In this document: piece after piece, positions 49,904-59,644 of the stretch
Layout of the letters: the number at the start of each line of letters is the position of its first letter
Position numbering within the stretch: the first letter of the stretch is position 1
Source of the DNA: Micromonospora sp. WMMD1102
Lineage (GTDB): Bacteria; Actinomycetota; Actinomycetes; Mycobacteriales; Micromonosporaceae
Length of the DNA stretch: 64,000 bases
Direction: 5' to 3'
NCBI RefSeq assembly: GCF_029626265.1
Contig: NZ_JARUBN010000001.1
Coordinates: 7,009,001 to 7,073,000 of the forward strand
The notes under the pieces: generated by a model
The model's input: the letters and a program-made list of their open reading frames with translations, nothing else
Databases searched by the model: none
Told to the model about the DNA's origin: nothing
Made by a program: the position numbers and the translations under genes

Positions 49904-51129
49904 GGCGTACCCCGGGTCAGCTCCCGCTGGCCGGCGGAGGGGTGCGGCCAGGGCCGGGATGTCGCCTCCAGCAGGGGTGGCAGCGGCACTCCGCGCTCGG
50001 CGATCAGCGCCGCCAGTGCCGGGGCGGCCGGCCCGAGTCCGCGATCCCGACGCCAGGCCGGTACGACGGTGACCAGCCGCTCCGGCCCCGCCGGCAGCAT
50101 CAGGCAGACCGCCTCCAGCACGCGTCCCGTCGATCCACGGCGGACCTGGAGCAGCACCTGGAGCGCGGCGGCCACCTGGGCGTGCAGGGCCGGCCGGGGC
50201 AGCCCGCCGAGCAGACCCAGTGCCTCCAGTCGGGCCGGTACGTCCGCCGGAGCGTTGGCGTGCAGGGTGCCCGCCCCGCCGTCGTGTCCCGTGTTCAGCG
50301 CGGAGAGCAGGTCCACCACCTCGGCCCCCCGACACTCGCCCACCACCAGCCGGTCGGGGCGCATCCGCAGGGCCTGCCGCACCAGGTCACTCAGCCCGAC
50401 CGAACCCGCACCCTCCACGTTGGACGTCCGGGCCTGGAGTCCGACGACGTGCGGATGCACCGGGCGCAGCTCGGCCGCGTCCTCGACCAGCACGATCCGT
50501 TCGGTCGGCGGCACCAGCCCGAGCAGCGTGTTCAGCAGGGTCGTCTTGCCCGATCCCGTGCCGCCGACCACCAGATAGGCGAGCCGGGCGGCGACCACCG
50601 CCGCCAGCAGCGTGGCGGCGCTGCCGGACAGGGTGCCGTGGCGCACCAGGTCGTCGAGGGTGAAGGGGTGCTGGCGGAAGGTACGCAACGACAGGTACGG
50701 CCCGCTGGTCGCCACCGGCGGCAGTACGGCGTGCAGCCGGGTGCCGTCCGGCAGACGCGCGTCGACGTACGGGCTGCCCTCGTCCAGCCGCCGGCCACAC
50801 GCGGCGGCGAGCCGCTGGGCGAGTCGGCGTACCTCGTCGGGGCCGCCGAGCGGCACCGACACCGGGGACAGTCCGTTACCCCGGTCCACCCAGACCTCGG
50901 TGCCGTTCACCAGCACGTCGGTGACCCGGTCGTCGGCGAGCAGCGGCGTGAGCGGGCCGGCTCCGACCAGCTCGTGATGCACCCGGGTGGCCATCCGCAG
51001 CACGGTGGTGTCACCGAGGACGGCGGCACCGGGATCGGCGCGTACCGCCGCGACTACGGCCGCCGGGGTAACCGTCGTGCCCTCGGCGGCGAACCGGCGC
51101 CGGACCCGGGCGGCGAGTTCGTGCCTCAT
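49900..51129 (-). CDS. tadA: Tad secretion ATPase TadA/CpaF
   Basis: 409 aa from ATG. The type II/IV secretion ATPase has Walker A LVVGGTGSGKTTLLNTLLG, Asp box VLVEDAAELRPVHPHV, and Walker B RMRPDRLVVGECRGAE with His box LHANAPADV. N-terminal domain starts VTDVLVNGTEVWVDRG. It powers pilin extrusion. Overlaps tadB downstream; the ssd gene is upstream. Confidence 0.94.
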   Translation of the reverse strand: MRHELAARVRRRFAAEGTTVTPAAVVAAVRADPGAAVLGDTTVLRMATRVHHELVGAGPLTPLLADDRVTDVLVNGTEVWVDRGNGLSPVSVPLGGPDEVRRLAQRLAAACGRRLDEGSPYVDARLPDGTRLHAVLPPVATSGPYLSLRTFRQHPFTLDDLVRHGTLSGSAATLLAAVVAARLAYLVVGGTGSGKTTLLNTLLGLVPPTERIVLVEDAAELRPVHPHVVGLQARTSNVEGAGSVGLSDLVRQALRMRPDRLVVGECRGAEVVDLLSALNTGHDGGAGTLHANAPADVPARLEALGLLGGLPRPALHAQVAAALQVLLQVRRGSTGRVLEAVCLMLPAGPERLVTVVPAWRRDRGLGPAAPALAALIAERGVPLPPLLEATSRPWPHPSAGQRELTRGTP

Positions 51130-51181
51130 GACCCGACCGTCCCGGTGTGGCCTCGGCCGGTCATGATGTGGCCTCGGGCGG

Positions 51182-52294
51182 TCATCGTGCTTCGGCCGGT
51201 ACACCGGCCGCTCCGGTCAGGTCGGTGACGATGCGCTGGCAGAGCGCGGCCAGCGGGCCCCGTCCGGCCGCCGCCGGGGCCTCGCCGCGTTCCAGGTTGC
51301 GGCAGAGCGCCGGCTCGGGCCGCAGCGTGCCGGCCAGTGGCAGGTCGAGGGCTCGGGCGACCTCCCGGGCCTTGAGCCGGCCCGGTGCCGGGCCACGGAC
51401 GATGACCGACAGGTTGGCGCAGTGCAGCCCGGCGGCCGCGACCACCCGGGCCGCTGCCGCGGTGGCCCGCAACTCGGCGGGTACCAGCACGAACGTCTGG
51501 TCGGCCGTCTGGAGGGCGATGACCGCGGCGTCGTCGAGTTGCCGGGGCAGGTCGACGACGACGATGTCCCGGCCCCGCCGGCCGGCGTCCATGGTGGCCG
51601 CCATCGCCTCGGCGGGCAGCGCCAGCAGGTCACCGCGATCCCAGGAGAGCATCACCAGGTCGCCCCGGCTGGGCAGCGCCCGGACCAGCGCGGGAGCATC
51701 GACCCGGCCGTCCGCCTCGGTCAGCGCAGGCCAGCGTAGGCCCTCCAGCTGTTCCCAGCCGAGAACCAGGTCGAGGCCGCCGCCGAGCGGATCCGCGTCG
51801 ACGAGCAGGGTGCGCAGGCCGCACCGGGCGGCGGTGATGGCGAGCCCGCCGGCCAGTACGCTCGCGCCCGCGCCGCCGCGCCCGCCGATCACCGCGACGA
51901 TCCGGGCCGGACCGCCCACCGCACCTCGGCCGGTCAGGCTCTCGCCGAACCGGTCGACGAGCCAGGGCTCGGCCGCCGGCAGCACGGCGACGTGCTCGGC
52001 GCCGAGCAGCTCGGCCACCTCCCAGCCGCCGTCGCCCTCCCCCGAGCGGCCGACCAGCACCACCCGGGGCCGGCGGGGCAGCCTCGCCCGCAGGCACGCC
52101 TGCGCCTGGTCGGTGCCGACCACCACCAGTGGCGCGGCGGCCCAGCGGGACCGGGCCGACGCCGGGTCGGCGGCCACCTCCACCTCGCCGCCACCCGCCG
52201 CCGCGAGCCGGAGCAGTTCGTCGAGTAGCTCGTTGTCCGAGGTGACCACCAGGGGCAGACGCGGTCCGGAACGGACCGGGGTACGCGGTGGCAT
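51182..52294 (-). CDS. ssd: Septum-site-determining-like protein Ssd / CpaE-like
   Basis: 370 aa; ATG 52294 chosen as AGGAGG is 5 nt upstream (GTG 52297 is too close). An N-terminal receiver-like domain is followed by a ParA/MinD-like ATPase, IVAVIGGRGGAGASVLAGGL. The Walker A lysines are replaced (Arg and Ala), as known in Ssd proteins. VDADPLGGGLDL and IVVVDLPRQLDD are present. CpaE/Ssd localise the Tad pilus or affect septation. Probably regulatory or positioning. Confidence 0.88.
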   Translation of the reverse strand: MPPRTPVRSGPRLPLVVTSDNELLDELLRLAAAGGGEVEVAADPASARSRWAAAPLVVVGTDQAQACLRARLPRRPRVVLVGRSGEGDGGWEVAELLGAEHVAVLPAAEPWLVDRFGESLTGRGAVGGPARIVAVIGGRGGAGASVLAGGLAITAARCGLRTLLVDADPLGGGLDLVLGWEQLEGLRWPALTEADGRVDAPALVRALPSRGDLVMLSWDRGDLLALPAEAMAATMDAGRRGRDIVVVDLPRQLDDAAVIALQTADQTFVLVPAELRATAAAARVVAAAGLHCANLSVIVRGPAPGRLKAREVARALDLPLAGTLRPEPALCRNLERGEAPAAAGRGPLAALCQRIVTDLTGAAGVPAEAR

Positions 52295-52297
52295 CAC

Positions 52298-52596
52298 GTC
52301 CTCCTGTGCTGAGATCCGGCTCCAACGGGCGGTCCGGCTACCCGCACACCCTGGCGTCGGCGAACCTCGCCCCGAGCCCGGAAAGTCCGCGCTGTGGATA
52401 ACTGGACCGGCTGTGGATAACGCCCGTCAGGTCAGTTGATCTGGTAGGCACGCGATTGGGCGCCCCCCCGGGGAACACCGCCGACCAGGCAATATTCGGA
52501 ACCGACGGGGGTACCCGAGCGGGGCAGGCCGCGATCGTCACCCAGCGGCGAAAATCGGAGCGGCGAAATCGGCGAGGATCGGGGGAAGGAGCCGTC
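52298..52596. other. Divergent intergenic region upstream of tad operon
   Basis: About 300 bp with no gene. It contains two DnaA-box-like sequences and probable promoters of the divergent ssd and hydrolase genes. Confidence 0.5.
52393..52420. promoter_or_regulatory. Two perfect DnaA boxes (TGTGGATAA)
   Basis: TGTGGATAA at 52393-52401 and again at 52412-52420 is the reverse complement of TTATCCACA, the consensus DnaA box. Same orientation, 19-bp period. They stand about 100-130 bp upstream of the ssd/tad operon. Confidence 0.65.
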
Positions 52597-53649
52597 ATGG
52601 CGCAGTCCGTGCGGATGACCTCGGTGGTGCTGGAACCGGCCGCGGCGGAACTGGCCCGGAAGACCGCGACCCCGCCGTACCCGTTCCAGCTCGGTCCGGA
52701 GCAGGGGCGGGTGCAGTTGGCCCAGATGCAGTCGGGCAGCATCCCCCGCCCGGAGGTGGACATCGAGGACATCATGGTGCCGGGCGGCCCGACCGGGCAG
52801 GTACCGGTGCGGATCGTCAAACCCCGCGGCGCCGGCCGGTTCGGCGGCGCGGGCGCTGGATTGGGGGAATGGCTCCGCTCCGCCGCGCAGGAGATGATGC
52901 GACCGCGCGGGATCGGCGGGATGCTGCCGGCGGTGCTCTACATCCACGGCGCGGGCTGGGTCTTCGGCGACTCCCTCACCCACGACCGGCTGATCCGCGA
53001 ACTCGCGGTACAGGCCAACGCGGCGATCGTCTTCCCGGAGTACAGCCGGTCGCCGGAGGCGCGGTTCCCGATCGCGGTCGAGGAGTGCTACGCGGTGGCG
53101 CGGTGGCTGGCCGACCAGGGCGACGACCACGGTCTCGACCCGACCCGGCTCGCCATCGCGGGCGACTCGTCCGGCGGCAACCTGGCGACGGTCGTGACGA
53201 TGCTGGCCGCGCAACGCGACGGCCCCCGCTTCGCCCGGCAGGTGCTGCTCTATCCGGTAACCGACGCCGACTTCGACACCGCGTCCTATCGCGAGTTCGG
53301 CACCGGCTACTACCTGGCCAGGGAACAGATGATGTGGTTCTGGGACCAGTACCTGCCGGACCGGGCCGAGCGCACGGACCCGACGGCGTCGCCGCTGCGG
53401 GCCAGGCCGGAGCAGCTCCGCGGCATGCCGCCGACCCTGGTCACCACGAACGAGGCGGACGTGCTGCGCGACGAGGGCGAGGCGTACGCGGCGAAACTGC
53501 GCCAGGCCGGCGTACCCGTGACCCAGGTCCGCTACCAGGGCACCGTGCACGACGTGGCGATGCTGGACGCGCTGGCCGACACCCAGGCCGCGCAGGCGGT
53601 CACCGCCCAGGCCGCGACGGCGCTGGCCCGCTCGCTGCACCACGAGTAG
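52597..53649 (+). CDS. Alpha/beta hydrolase, HSL-type esterase
   Basis: 350 aa from ATG. It has oxyanion loop YIHGAGWVFGDS, nucleophile AIAGDSSGGNLATV, and acid/base DVLRDEGEAYA and GTVHDVAML. The HSL family hydrolyses short-chain esters. The HGGG motif reads HGAGW here. It stands alone, divergent from ssd. Substrate unknown. Confidence 0.92.
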   Translation: MAQSVRMTSVVLEPAAAELARKTATPPYPFQLGPEQGRVQLAQMQSGSIPRPEVDIEDIMVPGGPTGQVPVRIVKPRGAGRFGGAGAGLGEWLRSAAQEMMRPRGIGGMLPAVLYIHGAGWVFGDSLTHDRLIRELAVQANAAIVFPEYSRSPEARFPIAVEECYAVARWLADQGDDHGLDPTRLAIAGDSSGGNLATVVTMLAAQRDGPRFARQVLLYPVTDADFDTASYREFGTGYYLAREQMMWFWDQYLPDRAERTDPTASPLRARPEQLRGMPPTLVTTNEADVLRDEGEAYAAKLRQAGVPVTQVRYQGTVHDVAMLDALADTQAAQAVTAQAATALARSLHHE

Positions 53650-53758
53650 CGACGAAACGGGACCATCCGCCGCCGCGCGCGCCGTCGGGCACCGGCCCTG
53701 GATCCACGGGTACGGGAAGCGGCGCGCCGTACGGGCCACACACTCGTATGGTGACCTG

Positions 53759-55022
<1,264 letters not shown>

Positions 55023-55076
55023 GAGGTCTCCGGTTTCAGGTTCTGCTTGGTCGCTGAACCATCTACCGGAGACCTC
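55023..55076. repeat. Inverted repeat upstream of IS5 transposase
   Basis: GAGGTCTCCGGT (55023-55034) pairs with ACCGGAGACCTC (55065-55076) with 30 bp between. It lies at the element's 5' side and may be part of its end or a stem in its leader. Confidence 0.7.
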
Positions 55077-55494
55077 GCTACATCACGACCACCGACACGC
55101 GAAGATCCTTACGCCAGTTCAAGCCCTGGCACCGACTTCGACACACGGCCTAGCCGCCGCCAGCCGGAAGGCCCTGGGACAGCCGTCACAGTACGCCCGC
55201 AACCAGCGTGAATCGGTACGGCCTTCGCTGGCGTCGTTGGGCCCGCCGCCACGGTCCGAGGGGCCGGGGCGTTTGCCGTGCCGGCGGGGCACCGCGCTCC
55301 TGGATCGCGTACTCCGGTGGCAAGCCGCGCAGCGGCCTCGGCTCCGTCGTAGCGAGTCACCTCGGCCAGCGACCACGAAGCGTGGCTGCCGACGAGCGTG
55401 ACAGCCGGGATGCCCTCCCCACAGGTTCGGGACCGCATCTCCCATCCGCGGTGGCCACAACCGGGCGGGCCGGCGGACCGAACGTGAAGCGGGG
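55077..55494. other. 418 bp without a convincing gene
   Basis: Sequence past the IS inverted repeat. Leftward and rightward open frames exist but have no domain, and composition is mixed. It may hold scraps of decayed mobile DNA. Confidence 0.45.
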
Positions 55495-57099
55495 TCATTC
55501 AACGCCGCTGGTCGCTGCCACCGGGGTTGCCGGTGCTTCTTCTGGCGGGGTGTCGGCGGCCGGGGCGGCGCCGGTTGGCGGCACATGCCGCAGGGTCGCG
55601 ATGGCTAGGATCCCCAGCAGCACGGCGATGATCGCGCTGCCGACGGCCGCGTAGTGCAGTGCCGTAGTGAACGCTGCCTGCGCGGTCTCGATGAGCTGGC
55701 CGCGAAGCGGCTCGCCGAGCTGGGGGCTGACCGACAACGCGCCGGCGACGCTCTCGCGGGCCGAGTTCGCGGCGGCAGCCGGCAGGTCGGCCGGGAGCCG
55801 GTCAGCGATCTGGTCCTGGTAGACGGTCGTGCCCGCCACGCCGATCAGCGCGACGCCCATCGCGATGCCGAAGTCGCCGGCGACCTGGTTCGTGCTCGCG
55901 GCCGAGCCGGCCTTGTCCATCGGTACCGAGCCGAGCGCGAGGCCGGCGCCCAGCGCGCTCATGGGCCCGATGCCGACGCCTGTGATGACGAGTCCGGTCA
56001 CCAGGACGGCCAGACCGGTACGGCCGTCACCGACCCCGGTCAGCACCAGGTACCCGATCGCCACAAGGACGAGCCCGCCAGCGATGGCGTACGCCGGCCG
56101 GATCCGCTGCCCGAGCCGCGGCGCGAGGTTCACCCCGACGATGATGGTGATCGACGACGGCACCAGCCACAGCGCGGCGTGCAACGGTTCCAGCTGTTGC
56201 ACCGTCTGCAAATACTGGTACACGAAGAAGTTCGTCCCGGCCATGATCCCGCCGAAGACCGTCATGGTGATGGCCGACCGGAAGGTACGGTTGCCGAACA
56301 GACCCAGTTCGAGCATCGGCACAGCCAGCGCCCGCTGCCGGCGCACGAACAGCGCACCGAAGGCGATGCCGACCGCGAGCGCGGCGAGTTGCACCGGACC
56401 CGCCCCGTGCTGCACCAACTCCTTCAGCCCGTAGATGATCGGCAGAACGGTGGCCAAGGAGAGCAGAGCGCTCACGACATCGAGCGGCCCCGCGTCCGGG
56501 TTACGGTACTCCGGCAGCAGCCGCGGACCGAACAACAGCAGCACCGCCATCACCGGGACGCCGAGCAGGAACACCGAGCCCCACCAGAAGTACTGGAGGA
56601 GTACGCCGCCGATCACGGGTCCGAAGGCAATGCCGCCCATGAAGCAAGCCATCCATACGCCGATCGCTTTCATGTACTGCGCCGGGTCGGTGAACATGCT
56701 GCGCAGCAGTGTCATGGTCGACGGCATCAGCGTCGCACCGGCGACGCCGAGCCCCGCCCTGGCCGCGATGAGCATCTCTGGACTGGTCGACAACGCCGCC
56801 ACCAGCGACATGACCGCGAACAACGCAGCGCCGACCAGCAGCAGGCGTTTGCGGCCGATCCGGTCACCCAGCGAGCCCATCATGATGAGAAAGCCGGAGA
56901 CCACGAACCCGTAGATGTCGGTGATCCACAACTGCTGAAGGGCCGACGCGCCCAGGTCTTCGGTCAGATGCGGGACCGCGAGGTACAACACGCTCATATC
57001 GAGCGCGATCAGCACCGTCGGCAAAGCCAGCACGGCCAAACCGAGGTATTCACGCCGTCCCGCGCCGGCACCAGACCGCCCGGCGATACTTGTTTCCAC
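55495..57099 (-). CDS. MFS drug exporter, DHA2 (EmrB/QacA) family
   Basis: 534 aa from GTG preceded by GGAGGAAGG. Fourteen helices are expected. Motif A is LGDRIGRKRLLLVGAALFA and motif C is MACFMGGIAFGPVIGGVLLQ; RAGLGVAGATLMPSTMTLL precedes it. It should export drugs or toxic metabolites by proton antiport. It follows the DHFR-like gene by 38 bp, in one operon, and may be controlled by the divergent LysR-type regulator. Confidence 0.93.
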   Translation of the reverse strand: METSIAGRSGAGAGRREYLGLAVLALPTVLIALDMSVLYLAVPHLTEDLGASALQQLWITDIYGFVVSGFLIMMGSLGDRIGRKRLLLVGAALFAVMSLVAALSTSPEMLIAARAGLGVAGATLMPSTMTLLRSMFTDPAQYMKAIGVWMACFMGGIAFGPVIGGVLLQYFWWGSVFLLGVPVMAVLLLFGPRLLPEYRNPDAGPLDVVSALLSLATVLPIIYGLKELVQHGAGPVQLAALAVGIAFGALFVRRQRALAVPMLELGLFGNRTFRSAITMTVFGGIMAGTNFFVYQYLQTVQQLEPLHAALWLVPSSITIIVGVNLAPRLGQRIRPAYAIAGGLVLVAIGYLVLTGVGDGRTGLAVLVTGLVITGVGIGPMSALGAGLALGSVPMDKAGSAASTNQVAGDFGIAMGVALIGVAGTTVYQDQIADRLPADLPAAAANSARESVAGALSVSPQLGEPLRGQLIETAQAAFTTALHYAAVGSAIIAVLLGILAIATLRHVPPTGAAPAADTPPEEAPATPVAATSGVE

Positions 57100-57137
57100 G
57101 TTGGTTCCTTCCTCCTGTTCCTGACGTTGCGTTGGCG

Positions 57138-57791
57138 TCAGCGGTCGTGCCCTGACGGGGTTGCAATGAAGGTCGCCCGCGCTCGGTCGGACGTTGCGAG
57201 GCGCCGGTCGTAGCGCAGGCATATCGCGCCGCTCGGCGTTGGTGTCGCCTCGGTGAGTGACCACGACGAGCCGGCGGGAGTGTCGTCGAACAGGCAGGCA
57301 CCGCCGCCGATCAGTTCCGGGCACAGCGTGATCGACAGCTGGTCGAGCTCACCGGCCGCCAGCAGGGCCCGGATGATGTTAGCGCTGGCCAACACCACGA
57401 TGTCGCCGCTGCCCCGCTCCCGCAGCCGCGTGACGACCGTGGCCGGGTTGTCAGCGGTGATCCGCGTGTTGTGCCACGATCCTGCGCCGACGGTGGTGGA
57501 GATGACGACCTTCTCGACCGCGTTGAGCCACCGCGAGAACTCGCGATCGCTCGGGTCGGCGGTCTCGTCGGCGGCGACCGCCGGCCAGAAGCCGGCGAAC
57601 CCCTCGTAGGTCCTGCGACCCATCAACGCCGTGGTGGCCGCCGCGCTGACCCGCAGCACGTGGTCGCGCGACACCTGGGTGGTCGCATGCCGGGCGATCC
57701 AGCTCATGTCGAACGGGCCGCCTGGCCCGGACACCCGGCCGTCCAGCGACAGCAAGATGTTGCCGACGACCCTGCGACTCTGTGACGCCAC
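57138..57791 (-). CDS. Dihydrofolate-reductase/RibD-C family protein
   Basis: 217 aa from GTG with AAGGGAG. RibD C-terminal fold: VVGNILLSLDGRVSGPGG, VSAAATTALMGRRTYEGF, VEKVVISTTVGAGSWHNTRI and DIVVLASANIIRALLAAGEL. Such proteins bind NADPH and reduce pyrimidine or folate-like compounds; many actinomycete paralogues have no known substrate. It leads the operon with the MFS pump, opposite the LysR fusion. Confidence 0.9.
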   Translation of the reverse strand: MASQSRRVVGNILLSLDGRVSGPGGPFDMSWIARHATTQVSRDHVLRVSAAATTALMGRRTYEGFAGFWPAVAADETADPSDREFSRWLNAVEKVVISTTVGAGSWHNTRITADNPATVVTRLRERGSGDIVVLASANIIRALLAAGELDQLSITLCPELIGGGACLFDDTPAGSSWSLTEATPTPSGAICLRYDRRLATSDRARATFIATPSGHDR

Positions 57792-57877
57792 GGTGGTACT
57801 CCCTTCGGTGCTGGCCAACGCGTTCAGCCTCGCAGTGGTCAGCCGCCGGGGGGAAAGACCGATCGCGCACAACATCT

Positions 57878-57892
57878 ATGCGCGGAACGCAT
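57878..57892. promoter_or_regulatory. LysR-type operator candidate
   Basis: ATGCG-CGGAA-CGCAT is a perfect inverted repeat that contains the LysR box T-N11-A (T57879 to A57891). It lies 35 bp before the LysR-fusion start and about 90 bp before the DHFR-like gene start. Confidence 0.65.
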
Positions 57893-57927
57893 CGCGCCGG
57901 ACCGGTCGGTACGCAAGAATTGGGATC

Positions 57928-59112
57928 ATGGCCGACATCGCGGCGCCCGCGGCGGAGACCGTCGAGCTGCGCCACCTGCGCTCGTTCGTCGCGGTCGCGG
58001 ACGAGCTGAACTTCAGCCGTGCCGCGCAGCGACTGTTCCTGTCCCAGCCCGCGCTCAGTCGCCAGATCCGCAGCCTGGAGCGGCTCATCGGATGCGAGCT
58101 GTTCCGGCGTTCGACCCAGCGCGTCGAACTCACCCTGGCCGGTGAGGCACTGCTGACCCGCGCCCGCGTTCTGCTGGCCGATGCGGACGAGGCGATCGCC
58201 GCAACCCGCGCAGTCGGCGGCGAGCTGACCGCCCGTATGACCAGCATCTGGCAGCCATGGGTTGACGCAACCGCGGACATCGGCGACCTCGACCGACTCC
58301 GTTCCATCACCGAGGAACTACACGGCCGCTTCACGCCACCGGCCGAGGTTGCCGTCACCGCGATCATCGCCGGCGGCGTACCGGCGTTACGGCTTGCGGC
58401 ACCGCACGCGTCCGACGCCGCAATCCTGTTTCTGCACGGCGGTGGCTACGTCACCGGTTCCGCATTCGGCTACCGCCATCTGGTGGGCGCGATCGCGGCA
58501 TCGGCCGGCATGCCGGCCGTGGCCATCGACTACCGCCTGGCGCCCGAACACCCGTACCCCAGTGCCGTCGAGGACGCCATGAACGCGTACCGATGGCTGC
58601 TGGACGGCGGACTCGATCCCGGCCGGATCGCCCTCGTCGGCGACTCCTCCGCCGGTGGGCTCACCCTCTCGACGTTGCTCACGCTGCGCGACCGAGGCAT
58701 GGCGCTACCCGCTGCTGCCGCACTGTTGTGTCCATGGGTCGATCTGACCGGCCGCACACACCGACCACCCCAGGACTCGCCACTCGTCTTTCTCCCCGAA
58801 ACGGCCAAGTTGCTTGCCGACGCCTATCTCGACGGCCACCCGATCGACGACCCGCTCGTAGATCCGCTGCGAGCCGATCTGACCGGGCTACCGCCGCTGC
58901 TCATCCACGCCGCCTCGGGTGACGCCGTATTCCAGGAAGCCACGCTGCTCGCACAACACGCCACAAGCTTCGGAGTACCGGTCACAACATCGATCTTCCC
59001 GGTGCCCACCCACGACTTCCACCTCTTCTGGACCTTCCTGCCCGAGGCCGCGACCGCGATCGACCAGGTCGGCACCTTCCTCCGCACGACTGCGGGAACG
59101 GCAGGCGCCTGA
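57928..59112 (+). CDS. LysR-type HTH fused to alpha/beta hydrolase
   Basis: 394 aa from ATG. Residues about 12-75 are a canonical LysR winged helix (FSRAAQRLFLSQPALSRQIR, LFRRSTQRVELTLAGEALL) and a linker helix. In place of the usual periplasmic-binding-like effector domain, residues about 150-390 are an HSL-type hydrolase: FLHGGGYVTG at 168-177, DYRLAPEHPYPSAVEDAMNA, VGDSSAGGLTLS (nucleophile elbow around 238-244) and FPVPTHDFHLF. The catalytic triad residues seem present, but the elbow reads GDSSA rather than GDSAG. It could sense or cleave an ester. It stands divergent from the reductase/MFS pair. Confidence 0.93.
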   Translation: MADIAAPAAETVELRHLRSFVAVADELNFSRAAQRLFLSQPALSRQIRSLERLIGCELFRRSTQRVELTLAGEALLTRARVLLADADEAIAATRAVGGELTARMTSIWQPWVDATADIGDLDRLRSITEELHGRFTPPAEVAVTAIIAGGVPALRLAAPHASDAAILFLHGGGYVTGSAFGYRHLVGAIAASAGMPAVAIDYRLAPEHPYPSAVEDAMNAYRWLLDGGLDPGRIALVGDSSAGGLTLSTLLTLRDRGMALPAAAALLCPWVDLTGRTHRPPQDSPLVFLPETAKLLADAYLDGHPIDDPLVDPLRADLTGLPPLLIHAASGDAVFQEATLLAQHATSFGVPVTTSIFPVPTHDFHLFWTFLPEAATAIDQVGTFLRTTAGTAGA

Positions 59113-59289
59113 CTCGTCATCGCTGCGCAGTCCGGAGAACGCCTGGGCCGAGTTCGTGCCGTTCGTGGCCTTCGAAGTGGAGATGATCCGCAAGGTCATC
59201 TGCTCCACGGACGCGATCGAGAGCGTCAACGCCCGCATCCGCAAGGCCGTCCGCGCCCGCGGGCACCTCCCGAACGAGGCCGCCGCGAA
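59113..59289 (+). pseudogene. IS256-family transposase fragment
   Basis: One frame reads NAWAEFVPFVAFEVEMIRKV, then CSTDAIESVNARIRKAVRAR and GHLPNEAA, a stretch near the C-terminus of mutator-type transposases. It begins just after the hydrolase stop and ends by a join to another IS fragment. Start and catalytic residues are missing. Confidence 0.85.
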
Positions 59290-59445
59290 GACCCGAACGC
59301 GGTCGTGCTGGACACCCAGTCGATCCGGGCGGCCAACCACATCCCCGCGACCACGACCGGCAAAGACGCCGCGAAGAAGGTCCCAGGCCGTAAGCGGGGC
59401 CTGGCGGTGGACGCCCTGGGGTTGATCATCGCGGTGGCCGGATCA
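59288..59445 (+). pseudogene. IS5-family transposase fragment
   Basis: DPNAVVLDTQSIRAANHIP and GRKRGLAVDALGLIIAV match the middle of IS5-type DDE transposases (Asp-x-Q-S region). It is joined at the left to the IS256 scrap and at the right to unrelated sequence. Non-functional. Confidence 0.8.
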
Positions 59446-59594
59446 CGATGGGATGACCGTCTCCGCAGAGTTCACCACCGAGCAGGCGGCGGTGGCGCAC
59501 GTGGCGCAGAACGCAGTGGGCGGCTGCGGTTGTTGAGTCGGCCCGGGGCGCGGTTCCGGTGTTGCCACCGGTCCGTTTCCCCGGACCGCTCGCC

Positions 59595-59628
59595 GAACCC
59601 GCCGTGCCGATTTCTCGGCAACGGGCTC
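59595..59628 (-). ncRNA. Group II intron domain V
   Basis: The 34-nt hairpin reads GAGCCCGTTGCCGAGAAATC, then GGCACGGCGGGTTC on the minus strand. It has the GAAA-type loop and the two-nucleotide bulge layout of domain V, the catalytic core of group II introns. Confidence 0.75.
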
Positions 59629-59644
59629 TCCACGGTTGCTGCCG

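Noticed and set aside
55109..55586. Leftward small genes near 55.3 kb
   Set aside because: Two overlapping frames without a recognisable domain; the stretch seems decayed mobile DNA.
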